Shown: positions 1 to 13,184 of the stretch, one piece after another
How the letters are laid out: the number at the start of each line of letters is the position of its first letter
Position numbering within the stretch: position 1 is the stretch's first letter
NCBI GenBank assembly: GCA_910589415.1
Contig: OU342631.1
Location: forward strand, 5,270,001 to 5,334,000
DNA: 64,000 nt
Origin: Malachius bipustulatus
Taxonomy: Eukaryota; Arthropoda; Insecta; Coleoptera; Melyridae
Direction of reading: 5' to 3'
The notes under the pieces: generated by a model
Database searches by the model: none
What the model saw: the letters and a program-made list of their open reading frames with translations, nothing else
Told to the model about the DNA's origin: nothing
Position numbers and translations under genes: made by a program

Positions 1-230
1 ACTTACTATTGGTCAGCACGATCCCGAAGGTTTTTCCATACCTTTTTCTTAAATGGAATAATTTATACTATAGTTTTTTGTTTCTCTCCTAATTCATCGG
101 TAGATTTATTATGAATCATAAAAACTGCCATTGAAGTATTCAATATGTTAGATTAATGGTTATTTATTGTTTCGATTAAATTAATTTCCCTAGAAGACAC
201 CCCAGAATAATAATTATAGAAATTGGCTTC

Positions 231-380
231 CAGTCAAATTCGATGTTACTTTGGGGATCAGAAGTAGGTATTCGATGAGTGGATCAAAAATTTCCATGGG
301 CGTAAGCCCAGAAAAGCTCAATTTCTTTAAATATTCACCTCTGAAGATTGAATTTTTCTACGCTGTTGCTATAAGCCTGT
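231..380 (+). repeat. Dispersed repeat, copy 1
   Basis: About 150 bp shared at roughly 75% identity with 16885-17030. Both contain a GGGGATC block, a TATTCGATGA block, TCCATGGG and CACCTCTGAAGAT in the same order. There is no coding potential or recognisable ends, and the family is unknown to me. Confidence 0.6.
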
Positions 381-479
381 CCGTCGTGGATACAATTTGA
401 CCACTAAATTTATGACTATTTTATATAACAATCATAAATGACCTGACCTATCAGGTTCAGAGTATTTTTATTCTATGGA

Positions 480-675
480 GGGAACATCGGTGTTGACTAT
501 GTAGAAAAGACAAAGTCTCTCCACTTCAGTTATTTTGGGCTTCGAGAACTAGCTCATTCTACCCAGACACAAGTTTGCAATCTAAATAGTTGAATAGACG
601 AACACAACAAAGGCGAGACTGGAATTCGAACCCAGACGGACACAGACAGATTCGGACACCCAGCTACCGCTCACT
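480..675 (-). mobile_element. tRNA-derived SINE, copy 1
   Basis: Read on the minus strand, this starts with a pol III A-box-like segment (complement of 661-672) and then a B box (complement of 621-633, GGGTTCGAATTCC type). It ends near a block reading ACCGATG. The same order of blocks occurs on the plus strand at 29720-29942. The head is tRNA-like but has no cloverleaf, which points to a SINE rather than a tRNA gene. Confidence 0.6.
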
Positions 676-3600
676 TAGGTTCAGAGTATTTTTTGAAGTT
701 GAAGCTTGACTATTATGACGTTTCTGTATTCAGAATGCACATATGATAGATTGTAAACGTAAAGGCATAGGTTTGTAGGGTGACCCGGTTGTTTGGAACT
801 AAAAAATGTGCATTTCATCCAGTATAAGCATAGGAATCTCCCGCTAAGAAAATCTCACATTAGCAAATAATTACATACTTATTTACTTATAGTGAAGATT
901 GACAAGTTTCTTTCTGAGTGAAGGACATTCTTATAGCATTTTATGCCTGGGAACTTCACTGCCCTATCCGAGAACGAACAAATTCGAATCTACCATTTTA
1001 ACTTAGATTAATTTTATACATTTCTTGGCCGGATGAATTTTATCGCACTAAGTTTTAGTTTATAAATATGACTTGTGACTTGAACCGGAGTTTTTGCAAC
1101 AGTCTATACTGAAATAATAGAGTAATAATGTGACAAAAAAGGACTAACTTTACTGATAGATCTGAGATCCTCACGTCTGCACTCCACTAACCCAATTTAG
1201 AATATCTTGTACTTTTTGAAGACGAAGTCAGAGGGTAGGAACGTGTACTAATTGTCACACTCGAAGCAAGAAATGAGGTTACATTGTGAGCCATGATAAT
1301 AGGAGAAATGTGTATGAAAAGTATTCTAAGCACTGGAGAAATCTAGAGAATACTTTTCAACCTTCATTCTTTATTACATTTTTTTATTAATTTATTATTA
1401 TGTGCTTTACGCAAATCTCGCTCGAACATAATCAGATTTCAGTTTTATCATCCTGGATGGTTTAACTGGCAGGAGTTGAGTTAAAGTTATATTATAAAGT
1501 TTGAAATGCAATTTAGCAATAACTGAACATGCGCTCAACTCGTAAACTCAACGACAAACATTTTATCGATTACTTAATTAATTTTCTCTGGATAACATTT
1601 TCACAGTAATGAACAATTTTATTGGAAATTCTAAATATAGAATATAAAACCGATCATTTAGAGCACTTGAAAGAGTAAGAAGAAATTGAGGTTGGAAAAT
1701 CACAAAGTTGGTGAAACTACATGTCATGAGAATTATTATTTATGAAGTCTCGGAGATCCGCAGGTCTCTAATCGTCCTTTCTCAAAGTTGTGGGTAATTT
1801 AAACTTTTTCATTAAGAGCTTGTGAGTTAAGCTTCTCCCCTCCTCTTGTAAAATCTGTTTCTAGTATAAGAAATTATTATTAGCAGGAGTTTTTATTATT
1901 TTATACCTATGTGCATACTTGTTAAATTCTTGTTAAAAAGAAATACTTTGTTGCAGAATGTGTCATTTTGGTTATTAAAAAAATATATATTTTTTAATTT
2001 TGCTATTAAGAAGTTCAAATTAATCTTCCCTCTATAAATAATTTTTCTGTAATTTCCTTTTTATGAAAAAAGGATTATTCAAAACAAGATATTTTGTTGG
2101 ATCATTACAATCAAAATAGCTTGGCATGGCGCAACTAACACTAAAACTAAAAGTTTTAGTCGGAAAACATAAAATGTTTTAGGCTGCTTAGAGGAGATCC
2201 ACTACAACTACTTTGAATATTTTATGGAGACACCAGCACAACTGTAAGATCTTATCAGCGGTGATGAGTCTTAAGGCGAAGATTCCATTTCACTGCAAAG
2301 CTGTCTGAGGTTTAACTAAAGTCTTGACTTACATTGAAGTAGTTGCGCCTTCAACGGCAATAAGGGATAATCTGCAGACGAAATTCTGGTGGAAGTGTTC
2401 TGGTCTGGTGTTAGCGGACTAAGTTGGATGAGAAAGGAGCTTCAAATCCAATTGGATAGTTTCCCATCTGGTTGAGCTTCAACAAAATGAAGTTGCTGTT
2501 TAGTTTTATAGGAATTCTCGCTAACCCTAATAAACGTTTTAGAAAGAGTGCTCTGATAAACCTGAGTGAAATTTTTCTGCGTAAATCCCTATAGTCAGTT
2601 AAAAGAAGAACACTCTATTGTCTGTATTCCTGTATATAAAATTGTAAATGGCTTGGCAATTGAAGGTGTAAAATATTTAAATAAAGGGATGGAGATGTCC
2701 CGTTTATACATAATGTACTAACATGAGATATATTTAGTGTTGATTACGTAGGTAACTAATTTGATAAACTTTGTTTGATAAATCGGATATACATATAACT
2801 TTTAACAACTTCTATTATTCAATAAACAGATCCATTATCAGTCTATTGACTGTTGAATAAACTATTGAATAATTACCTTATTATTCAATCGTTGTGTTGT
2901 ATAATAGTTTTGTTGTACATGCACATGTATCATGATGCCTATTTTTTGTGTTTTACTTACGGCGGGTTTAAGAGCCCCTAGAAAAGTTGACTTCTGTTTA
3001 TTAAAATGCTTAGGAAAAATATGAAAGCTACTGACATTTCGTATCGGTATAGGTTTCTTGACTAGTGGCAGGATCAACGACTACTAATCATCAGGCACGA
3101 CACTAAAACGTATAGGTAGGTGTTAATGTTGTGCCTTAGTAGTAATAAGGAATGATCGTCCATGGTTAGAGAAAAAAATAGAAAAGTATCGTTCCCTACA
3201 CAGAGTGTCCGGAAATTATGCGCAAAAAAATAAGAGGGTGATTTCTACTTGAAAAAAAATATTGCCAAAAGCACCTATAATTTTTTTTCGAAAACTCACA
3301 AGTAAAAAAGTTATAAGCCTTCAAAGTTCGTTTTTTTAAATCAATATTTTTTTTTAAATTTTTTTTCTAGTGTACGGATTTTATTCAAATTTCACACACT
3401 TGCCACTGATATTCTTTTGCATCCTTGATCCAAATTAGACTTGAATCCGTCGAAATCAAGAAGACTTAACTGCTCTTTACCTTCAAAAAAGGCCTATAAC
3501 GTTTATCTTGTTTTTTTTTCTGAGTTTTGAAGATGCACAGTTGAAGAACATGAAGAAAGATTCAGTAAAGGTCTTCTTTGTCTATCACGATAAAATGACC

Positions 3601-4176
3601 TATTTCCGAGAAAAACTGTTTTAAAAATTTACATGCACTAAAATTAATCACCATAAATTATGATCATTCTGCAACAATACCAAAGCATGCTTTGGAAACA
3701 GTTGCGATGTTGCCTAGGAAACAAGACGTTTGCTTTGGATTTAATTTTGACAGATAGCAATTTGATTCAAGATATCTTGTTAAATTTATAATAATACAAA
3801 ATTAATAATTTTACTCATACTAACGTCGATCTACGTGACATGCATTATTAATATTTATGGTGTAGAGCGGGAATGCATTTGTAGCAAAACGTTAGTACTT
3901 ATGGTGAAGCATTTCCGAATAGAAGGATACCAGAATCACGGATGTTCAGCACTATAAGCTGGCTTTGGACAAGATGGCATATTCAATCTTCATAATGAAC
4001 ATTAGGTATGATGAAAATCCTCACTTGTGGACAGAACACGGTTACCAAAATAAGTTTACTGTTAGTATCTATAAAAAATTTTCTCCCATTTTCATTATTC
4101 AAATAATATATTTTGTCGTAGATAAAGTATAGTATTCCACACACACGCTTCATAACTATTACCCTCTCAGATATTA
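676..4176. other. AT-rich intergenic DNA
   Basis: I see no gene here. At 3201-3640 there is a T-rich block that starts with an AGAGTGTCC motif like the ends of the fold-back elements, so it may be a decayed half copy. All open frames are short and lack splice signals or recognisable similarity. Confidence 0.4.
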
Positions 4177-4801
4177 TACAGGGTGATTGATCGACACAGG
4201 ACACTAGAAATATATGGAGAACGAAGGAAGGAATCGATTTGAAAATTTGGTTATGGCCATAACGGCATATGATTCGTTGAATGAAAATATTTTCAAAATG
4301 GCGGTATTTCCGGTTATACCAGAAATGGCTACCATATTTGTTTGTTTTTTTAATGCCCTATATATTTTATTGCATTTTCGAATTGGCTAAAAAAATTCAA
4401 TGAGAATGACTTTAAAAGTTGTAATTTAAAAGTAGTAGATTGTATGAGATATAAATCACCCTGTATAAAAATTTAAACTACATAAAGGGATACTGACCTC
4501 ATAAAAAGTTAAGATGGGGACATGTAAGCCTTTTCCTACATCTAGAACCGTTTTCGTTGGAAAAGTGCGATTTTCACTTGCTTGTAACTCATAACCTACT
4601 CAATTTAAAATACAACCGTAAAAACCATTCTTGTTGGATTTTTTTATTTCCGGTATAAGCTGAAGTGCCGCCATCTTGAAAATATTTTTATTCAATCACA
4701 TATTATGTCATTATAACCGTAACCAACATTTCAAATCGATTCCTTTCTTCGTTCTCCATATTATATTTCTAATGTCCCTTTTCAATCAATCACCCAGTAT
4801 A
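4177..4801. mobile_element. Fold-back element with TACAGGGTGATTGAT ends
   Basis: The left end (TACAGGGTGATTGATCGA) is mirrored on the right (complement of about 4780-4801, with one mismatch giving TACTGGGTG). The inverted arms carry a conserved AGAACGAAGGAAGGAATCG block and a block ending in AAATATTTTCA. Between the arms, at about 4465-4640, lies one half of the core found in the elements at 17541, 38804 and 55430 (GGGACATGTAAGCC, then ACTCATAACCTACTCA). This copy is therefore a composite. Confidence 0.8.
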
Positions 4802-5424
4802 CTCGCCAGAGGCTCATGGTGCAATTTTCATATTCGTGGGTAATAGCTAATAGCTATCATGATGCGCTTGTTGAATAATGTATTATTAGATGCTAGTGGT
4901 AATCATTTTTTCTCTATCCGGAGCTAACTGAATGTGAAAAACGATTTCCAAATTCCACTTAACAAGAAGAAATCTATTGTTGAAGAGCCTTCTCGTTTTA
5001 AAACACCTGTCGTTGCATATCGTCTAGTTATTATGCCATTATGCCTGGCATAATGACATATTTAATATCATCTTTTGTTTGATGCGTGATATGGTGTAAA
5101 TGGAACCGCAATGACTTCATTTCCAATTTCCTAGTGGATTGTTATTCAACAACCTATACAAGCCGTCTGGAACGTTTCCTCCATGAGACTTGCATGAAAT
5201 TTCCTTCATAACTATTTTTGAACTATTGTCCGGGGAATGTCCACTATTCTGTCTTGTGCTTGCATTTTTATAACTGCGGGGGTTAAGATATCACTTTAAT
5301 TTTAGTGTATTTCTTAATAAATGAAATACCCTATTGAAGATGACTTCACAACTCATCAAATCAAATAATGTCCACCGATCCTGACCCCCAGATCACGAAA
5401 ACGTAGTTTTCCAAAATTCACCTG

Positions 5425-5472
5425 GAAACGATATCTAGGGCGATCAGAAACTCGCGCACTACGAATACAATA
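5425..5472 (+). repeat. Fragment of the CAGTAACTCGCGCACTC MITE
   Basis: A GGGCGATCAGAAACTCGCGCAC block followed by CGAATAC resembles the terminal 45 bp of the MITEs at 12618-13184 and 33430-33976. Only the end is present. Confidence 0.4.
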
Positions 5473-5720
5473 GCGCACATTAAAATTAGAAAAAAAATGG
5501 AATCCGAAAGGTTAGTTCTCGAGTTACAGAGTTTCTCTAATCCAAGTTTGAAGCTAATTATTTTACAAAAAAATAAGTACACAATTCAGTCGACTATACT
5601 CTCTGAATCAAATACTAGATGATTCAAGTGTTTTTTCCCATAAAACCTCTATTAAACTGAATAAATACGTGCAACTTCAAGTATTATCTTATCTACCTAC
5701 CTACCTACCTACCATAAATT

Positions 5721-7640
5721 TTGCAAGTGCTGCACAAAATGGCGGGAGGAAATATAACTGCTGGTGGTACTGCTGGTGCTGATGCTTCTACGAGTTCTAC
5801 AACTACAATACAGAATGTGTCCACAATTAAATCATTCGACAATCTGATGCAATGGCCTAGATGGGTGGAAAGATTGAAAGACGCCTTCAAGCTGTTCAAC
5901 ATACCGGAAGGCCGACAAATTTTTTACTTCTACATTACATGGGTCCCGAACCATATAATAAATTATGCGACAAACTAGCCCCTTCAAAACCAAATGAAAA
6001 GACGTACAAGGATCTTGTAACTATAATGACAAATCATTTGGAGATAGCAGAAAATTACCGTTTTCACTTACAAAAACAAGGCGAAGGAGAACCGATACGA
6101 GTCCTTGTTGCTGCCCTTCAGAAGTTGTCGGTCAAATGTAAATTTGGTGATTACTTGAAGACTGCGTTGCGAAACCAATTAGTTTTTGGGCTCAGGAGTG
6201 AGAAGATACAGAGCAGATTGCTGGAAACCCAAAACCTCACCTTCGATAAGGCACTGCATGGAAATTGCCATGAGCATGGAACTTTCAGCAAAAGATGCAG
6301 ATCTACTACATAATCGCTCTGATTGTGTACTGTTTCAGTGAAGGGCAAGAATAAGAAATTCACAAATAATAAAACAGTAAATTATACTAAAAATCAACGA
6401 GATAATCAAAAATCTAGTTTCAGATGCGGTTCTTCAAGCCATATGGCAAACAAATGTATGTGATAAGAAGGATGTCATTTGTAACTTTTGTGGCACAAAA
6501 GGTCATTTGAAAATTTCTTGTATGAGAAAGAATACGGATATGAAGGAAAAGGTAAATTAACTGGATATGCATGCAGACACTAGTTCATGTTAAAAGTATT
6601 TTTAAATGAAGTTCCGGTAGAAATGGAGCTAGATAGCGGTGCAGCTGTCTCTCTATAGGGTGCTAAACAATTTGAGGGATTATTTCCAAATGCAGAGATC
6701 AAAAGATCTGAAATTAAATTAAAGTCATATTGCCAGCGTTCTATTCACGTCATAGGGGTGACAGAAGTACTTGTTAGGTCGGGTGAAATACAGAGAATGC
6801 TGCCACTTCATATAGTTTCGGATAAGTGCGAAGCATTAATTGGGAGAAATTGGATGGGGAGATGAAACTGCAGATTCCTGTTGAAGACCTGAAATTAATG
6901 CGATGCGAAATTTTGTTCACTTTGAAATTTAAAAGCTGATAAAAAGATTTGACCCAGTTTTTACAAACACAGTTTACATCATATGAGTTTGAATCATTTT
7001 TAAAGAGCAATGGAATAACTCATAAATTTTCAGCACCCTATAATCCGGCTACCAACGGCCAGGTAGAACGGTATGTACAAACTATTAAAAATGCAGTGCG
7101 GAAAATAAGATGCACTAAGGAAACCTTACAGGATGAAATTCAAAATATTTTAATGAACTATAGAAAGTCGCCACATAGTTCAACATGAATTTCCCCCTCA
7201 CTGCTCTTCCTTAATAGAGAAATAAGAACAAAAATTGATTTATTGAAACCAGAAATGTCAGAATTAGCAGATCAAAATATTCGTAACTTAGATGTGGGTG
7301 ATCGCGTAATAATTATTAGGGATTAAATTTATAATCATAATAATCATAAATGGATAGGGGAAAATATTTCACCCGAAGTAGAGTTTGAATTCGACAATAG
7401 GGAACAGATTGATACTCCAATGATTGGGGAGGCACCTGCTACGTAACGTATACGGCTCCAGTTCGTGATCAAATTGAGAATTTGTCTTTGTCTGCGGCAA
7501 ATTCGGATGCTGCTGCTCATTCTACACCTCTGCTGAGTTCAAAGGGCGGTTAAGGCGGTTAAGGGCAGTGTTGAACCTAGAGATGAACTTGTGCTGCGAA
7601 GGTCAAAACGGATACCTAAACCAGTAATTAGATTAAATTT
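5721..7640 (+). pseudogene. Ty3/gypsy-like retrotransposon relic (gag-protease-integrase)
   Basis: Gag starts at the ATG at 5721. It shifts frame near 5925 and runs on to 6313, where the segments YLKTALRNQLVFGL and LETQNLTFDKAL are typical of K02A2.6-type gypsy gags. Two zinc knuckles follow. The first, at about 6414-6460, has lost its first cysteine; the second, at about 6484-6525, is an intact C-x2-C-x4-H-x4-C. An aspartic-protease segment at 6600-6860 keeps the DSGA active-site motif (about 6633) and a GRNWM motif near its end, with an in-frame stop just after DSGA. Reverse transcriptase and RNase H are missing. At 6949-7188 comes the integrase C-terminal part with APYNPATNGQVER, followed by a decayed tail to about 7640. 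I could not define LTRs. A purine run at 7693-7706 followed by TGTTACA may be the polypurine tract and LTR start. The deletion and stops make it non-functional. Confidence 0.85.
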
Positions 7641-8065
7641 ATAGTTTTAATAATATCCCTGCGATATTCGATGTTCTGTTAATTTTTTTCTAGAGGGGAG
7701 ATAGTTGTTACATACAGTGTGGCCCATTTGTCCTTGAAAAACCCTGTAGAATCTTAATTTATAGTGCGATTTCAAAAGTACCTATTTCTTCTAAATCATA
7801 GAGCTTGATAAACTATATTCTGGGAGCAAAAAGCGTCTCATTCCTACAAAATCCAAGGCCAACTAGATCAGTGTTTACTTGTAACATCTCAAAAATTCAT
7901 ATTAGCGATTTTTTTTAGAAAAAAACTCGCCACGGGATTCACCAGCCCTCAAAACGGTACTGTACCTACTAAATTTTATTGGAAATGTCAGAGTAATAAG
8001 GATCTTACAGTTATTTTAGAAATTCATAATAATACTCCGAATTTTCATAGTTTTTATTTTAATTT

Positions 8066-8147
8066 TATGGACTTATTTTATTTCATGATATTATCGTGAC
8101 ATAAAATAAGTCCATAGATAATAATAATAATAATAATAATAATAATG
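8066..8147. repeat. 16-bp perfect hairpin followed by (ATA)n microsatellite
   Basis: TATGGACTTATTTTAT at 8066-8081 is exactly mirrored at 8101-8116. A run of about ten ATA units follows to 8147. This could be the decayed end of an element, but no partner end was found. Confidence 0.6.
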
Positions 8148-8254
8148 TTTGTTTGCCACTAATTAATGAATAAAAATACATTCATAACAAAAGTAAAAAG
8201 CAAATATCCAAACAAATAAACAAATAATTAGCATTCTTGAATTTTACATAAAGT

Positions 8255-8985
8255 CATTACAATTTTCAAGGCCGACTAGATCCAAGAGTTTTCACAGTCA
8301 ACTTTCGTTTTTCTTATGGCCGCCATTTTATTTTTATGTCGTTTGATATTAAAAAAATAATGGAAACCAAAAATTAATATACATACTTCAAAAAAAAATT
8401 TTTAAACTTGAATTCTTTTTTCAAAGAAAAACCTAAAAAAATCGTCGAAACAGTCAACATTTTTTGTAAAATACGCCTCATGGTTTTTAATTTATCTATG
8501 AAATTCGGTCTAAAAAGTTGTCTTTTTTGTAAAGAAAAAAGAATAAAAAATTTTTTAATTTATTTTTTGAAGTTTAAACATTTTTAGTTTTTATCATTAT
8601 TTTTATACCTAACGACAAAAAAAAACAATATGGTGGCCATAAGAAAAACGAAAGTTGACTGAAAATTCTAGGATCTTTCGGCTTTGAAAATTTTTGAAAT
8701 GTCAGATGGGTACTCTTGCCGACTTATGTAAGCCCTCAAAAAATTATTTATTAATCTCCAATAATAAAAAAGATATGGCAAAAATTAGAAATCTCGATTT
8801 TTCAGTTTTCTTCAGGATATTTCAGGAGCGGTCCGAGCGGTTACAGATATCTTGTATATCTCGACGGATTAGAGATGGCCACAAAATTGCGCTTCTTTGG
8901 ACTTGTTTAACCGAGCCTGTATCTGTCAGCGTTAGGAGATTTAGCAATTTAGAGAAGGATATATATGATGCACCCTGTATACTAT
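8255..8985. mobile_element. Decayed fold-back element, family of 57134-58138
   Basis: The left arm carries GGCCGACTAGATC and CTTATGGCCGCCA. The right arm carries the complementary blocks TGGTGGCCATAAG and TTTCGGCTTTGAAAA, then CGACTTATGTAAGCC, CTCGATTTTTCAGTTTT and AGATGGCCACAAAA. The right end is near CACCCTGTATAC (about 8971-8982). The arm content and order match 57134-58138. The 104-codon frame inside it is a by-product of the repeat. Confidence 0.75.
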
Positions 8986-9329
8986 TTAGATACCACAGCC
9001 AAAAATAAAGATATAACATAATAGTATCGCGCACTATAGCAGTTTAGCTTGTTAGGTGCGCAATACAATCCCTACATTATAAAAACAAGTAAAATAAATT
9101 TACATTTCATATTAACTAGAAAAGGGTATTAAATGATTCACAAGGGGATGCTATAATATTATTATATATGCTATAATTACATTATCATTGTCTGGTCCTG
9201 GTCATTATCTGAGCGGCGTGCGGAATCAGTCGTCTAGTTTCAGCAATTCAGCTATAGGTATACATTATATCCAAAGTTCTCATCCATGTTTTTAAGTAAT
9301 GTTTGTCCCTATGAACAGAGTTAGCCCTC

Positions 9330-9680
9330 TTAGTTTCAATGGAAATTATATTAAATATTCTTGGAGCCAAATAAGAGTGTAGTTTCTGGTTCCAATTGTT
9401 TTAGTTGCCCTAGGAAGTATTGATTTTTCTGTGAAGTTATATCGGGTGAAGTGTGAAATGATGTTCAATTTTCACTATATTTTCTTTTGTTGTCATCTGT
9501 CGAATTACTATGGCTCTGAAATATAATGCTCGTATTTCCAAGATGCCTGACTCTCTATATAACTGGTCCGAAGGGTAAATTATATCTTTATTTAGTAATA
9601 TTTTCAAAATTCTATGCTGTAGTATTTCCAAGCTTTTCATATAGGTTTTGTTCACGCCACCCAGATACACATAATCATCA
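9330..9680 (-). pseudogene. LINE reverse transcriptase C-terminal fragment
   Basis: The minus-strand translation includes GGVNKTYMKSLEILQHRILK and YPSDQLYRESGILEIRALY, the post-catalytic thumb region of jockey-type reverse transcriptases. A frameshift near 9440 leads into a second frame with KSILPRATKTIGTRNYTLI, a usual C-terminal block of the same family. The catalytic domain is absent, so this is a 5'-truncated or eroded copy. Confidence 0.75.
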
Positions 9681-9763
9681 ATTTTTCTTTCAACGGAGAA
9701 TACCTGCCTAATCTTAAAGTCATAGTTAATGAAAGGATAATTTTCTATACATATAGTAGACAT

Positions 9764-12617
9764 TCATTGGTAATTTGAATCTTCTAATACTTACTGGAAA
9801 TTACTCGCATACTCGTATAAAAAAATAGTAGTCATTTATTATGTTCAACAACCATCACTACAAAGTCGTGATGATTCATCAATTTGTGGTTATAAGCGGA
9901 AGTTAAAACGCCGTATATAGTATTAATAAAATTAGCATAACCTGTAATATTCAATAATAATAATTGTTTATTTATAAAATTTACACTCAATAGAGCAACA
10001 AATCTCTTGCAACAAAAATTATCTTCGTGGTATTGTTTTGGAAATAACATTTTAACCTCATAATTATCGTAATAGGTTTTAGAATTTAAACCTACAAAAT
10101 TAATTTGATGGTAATTTGTTTTAAAATATTTATTATACCCTGCAGCGAATTAAATCAGTTTTATAAATAATTTGGATATGCATAACTGAATAAATTTAAT
10201 TGTTCGTGTCCTATTATTAGCAAATAATAATTATTTTCAGAATGTAATAAGCTTCGTTAAACTGCCTCAGGCAGACTAATAATAATTAATAACGGTTAGT
10301 ACCAGGGATGTTGCCCAACTTTCTGGAATTACAACAACAATAACAATGCTTTTGGGTTTCTAACTTCACGAATTATGCATTATAATAAGTACTTAGATAT
10401 TCCTTAGAAAGCTGGCATATTTATTTCTCAATTGAATGAAGATGTAAACCCTAATTATTAGACTACCTTTGGAAGGCATTTTGTTTCCAATTTATACTAA
10501 GCGCTATAATAAGTTCAAAGCTCCAGGTAAAGTCTATTTTGAGCTATGTTGGTAAATTAGGGGTACCTAATCCTTATAATCCTTTTACCTTGACAATAAT
10601 AATAGATTGGCAGGATAGCGTTAAGGCGAAGGTAAACATTACTCTCCTACCAGGGCCTTATTTAACGTAGTTAAGCTTGCAGGAATTACCTGTGCTAATA
10701 TCAACTGCTTCAAATACATTTAACAAGCCTTTCGTCTGTAAGTCCTACCAAGCAATTATAGAAGTAATTAATGATTGTACCTAATTAAATCTAAATCAAG
10801 AGCAATTAAAAAATAATTTCAATAAAATTTTTAACTTCATCTAAACGAAGTTCTAATCGAATTTTAGCGACAATTTTAATTTATAATTTAGAACTTCACT
10901 TTTAAACAATTTAATTCTTTAATAATTATTATAGAGTCATACATTCATTGCCTGTGAGGCAATATTTTGTTACAAAGGTTTTCATTAATATTGATAATGT
11001 TTCTTTTTGTTTATTAGGTTTTAACGTGATATTTTCGTCTCTTTGGTTATAGAAATTATCGTCGTAGGTAGGTACATCCTGTATATTTTTTCAACTGTAA
11101 ATTACGGTTACTATACTATTTCTTTTGGATGAAAAATACTAATTTCTAAATAAACATTTTCTCTAAGGTGGAAAAGAAATTTTGTTATGATTTGTTATCC
11201 TTTCAATTTTTAGAATTATGCTGAAATATACAGTAGGGTAAAGAAACCCTACTGTCTAAACAATACTCTCGTAATCCTTGAGATACGAAACAGAACATTT
11301 AACAAAGAATTTCTCATTTCAGCAGACCAATTTTTTGAAAAAAATTCGTTTTTTTTTTTCATTTTTATAGCTGGTTCTTTTACCCATCGGACATTGGCAA
11401 CAACTTTTTTTTCATAAGGAGTGGAGGAGTGGACAAACAAAATTAAACCTTGTACAAACAACTTGGACTATACTCGTATTCTTGGGCAATAAATAGAACT
11501 GCGGCTCAAAGTGTATTTCTTGTTTAGGTGTGCCGGGCGTAAATCTAGTAGACTTAAATTTTTTTTTAATAATTATTTGAAAAAGGTGGACAAAGTTCAA
11601 ACTTTTTGAAAAACATGGACTAGCGTTAGACAATAATTAAACCCAGTAGGTATATGCATTCCCTTTTTTGAATACGCATTTCGGGGTTCATTTTCAGTAA
11701 TCTATTTTAGTTTCCGAAACTTGAACAACGATGCCACAATGATAAATTTTATTGGACTCCAGGAATAGGTAAAATTTGAACGTCACGTCTGCAGTTCCGT
11801 TGCCAATAATAACAAATAAAGATACAAACACAAACGCGTTTTAATTTGACTGTTATGTCCATTTAAATTTTAGAAAAAGGTAACTTCATATCTCGGTAAC
11901 GGGGCCGTCAAATTTTTGTTTTTGATTAACAGTCTTTCTGAACATCCTCTACGCAAATATACAAACCATTACTAGATTTTAAAATTTTATTGAAGCTAGT
12001 TAGAGCTAAAGACCTTTGGGTTTTGTTTTGAAAAATCAGAAAATGTAAAATCTTTAATTCGAAAACTAACTTAAATAATTTTTAATAAAACCTTTAATGC
12101 TGGGCGTGTGGGATTTTGAAAATGATGGTCATGTATAGGAGTTTGAAAACGATGGTCTATTCCTACTATAAGGACAGAATAAATTTTTTGCAGTTTTCGA
12201 CAACTAATGTGAGTAGGTATTTAATTTCGTACCACGGCGCTTGATTAGATTTGAATTTAATTATTAGTCTCAAATTATCCATTAAAAATATTAGTCTACT
12301 ACAATATTGCGCCACCAACTTGAGAAACCTCTTTTTGACCATTTTTACCTTTAGGTATTATAAAGCCTAGTCCGATACAAGGTTGCATGTTGCTAGCAGA
12401 TTTATTCACCACTTTCCCTAAAAGTATGTACAGGTATACAATATAATCATTACAAGAGAAACCAGCTCAACACTTTCCGACTTCATTTTTTTTAGTAATC
12501 TTATAATGTTAATAATAGCCCTGATTACGTCAAACGTGTTTATGTACTCAACGGTATCACCAATCGCTGAACAAATTTCAACCTACTTTTATTTTATAAT
12601 TTTGGTATAATTCCAAA
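9764..12617. other. AT-rich stretch without genes
   Basis: The only structured feature is a perfect 10-bp stem at 11230-11255 (ACAGTAGGGT, six-base loop, ACCCTACTGT). The remaining open frames are short, AT-rich and without recognisable motifs. Confidence 0.4.
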
Positions 12618-13184
12618 TACAGGGTGATCAGTAACTCGCGCACTCAGAGCATGCTGCGGTAAACTTCACTTTTTAGGAGTGGTAAATTTTCTTACTGCAG
12701 TGTTGTAAGTTCTTTTCTTCCAAAGATATGACCATTTTTGTAAAAATTAAAGTGACAACATTGCACTGAATATATGAATAAGTTCGGGTTAGATGGTATT
12801 GTTATTATTTTTATTTTCATAACAACGAAGGCATTTGAATATTTTATACTCTAAGTTGAGTTTAGGCGGTTGCCAAACTTCAAATTTCGTTCAGATTTAG
12901 GTATGGTATCAATTTCCAACATTCTCAATTCCTCTGTAAAGAGGTTTTGATAAAGAGAAAAATTGATGAATTATATGGTATCCGTTCCAGACATTACAGT
13001 AACCTGAATTTTTCATTAATTTTTATCACGATTATTGAACAAATTACCTTTAAACTCGGATGAGGGAAATTCTGTAACTTGAAAACCTAGCGTTGGATTA
13101 AATTTTTTTTGCAGAATATCCTTAATTTTGATGGGCTCTATATCGCCCTGTATTCGGAGTGCGCGAGTTACTGATCACCCTGTA
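12618..13184. mobile_element. MITE with 28-bp perfect terminal inverted repeats, copy A
   Basis: The 28 bp at 12618-12645 (TACAGGGTGATCAGTAACTC...) are the exact reverse complement of 13157-13184. The ends read TA-CAGGG...CCCTG-TA, consistent with TA target duplication of Tc1/mariner-type elements. A second copy with the same interior lies at 33430-33976. There is no open reading frame, so the element is non-autonomous. Confidence 0.9.

Noticed and set aside
2956..3030. Possible micro-exon on the minus strand with a GTAAGT donor (encoding STFLGALKPA) that might continue the receptor gene
   Set aside because: The acceptor is weak, the exon would be only about 33 nt, and nothing ties it to the receptor family.
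8117..8147. Possible CRISPR-like or regulatory repeat array
   Set aside because: It is a simple ATA microsatellite; no spaced repeats exist and the genome is eukaryotic.
8694..9008. 104-codon plus-strand frame
   Set aside because: Falls in the right arm of a fold-back element (8255-8985); homologous arms elsewhere are not open.
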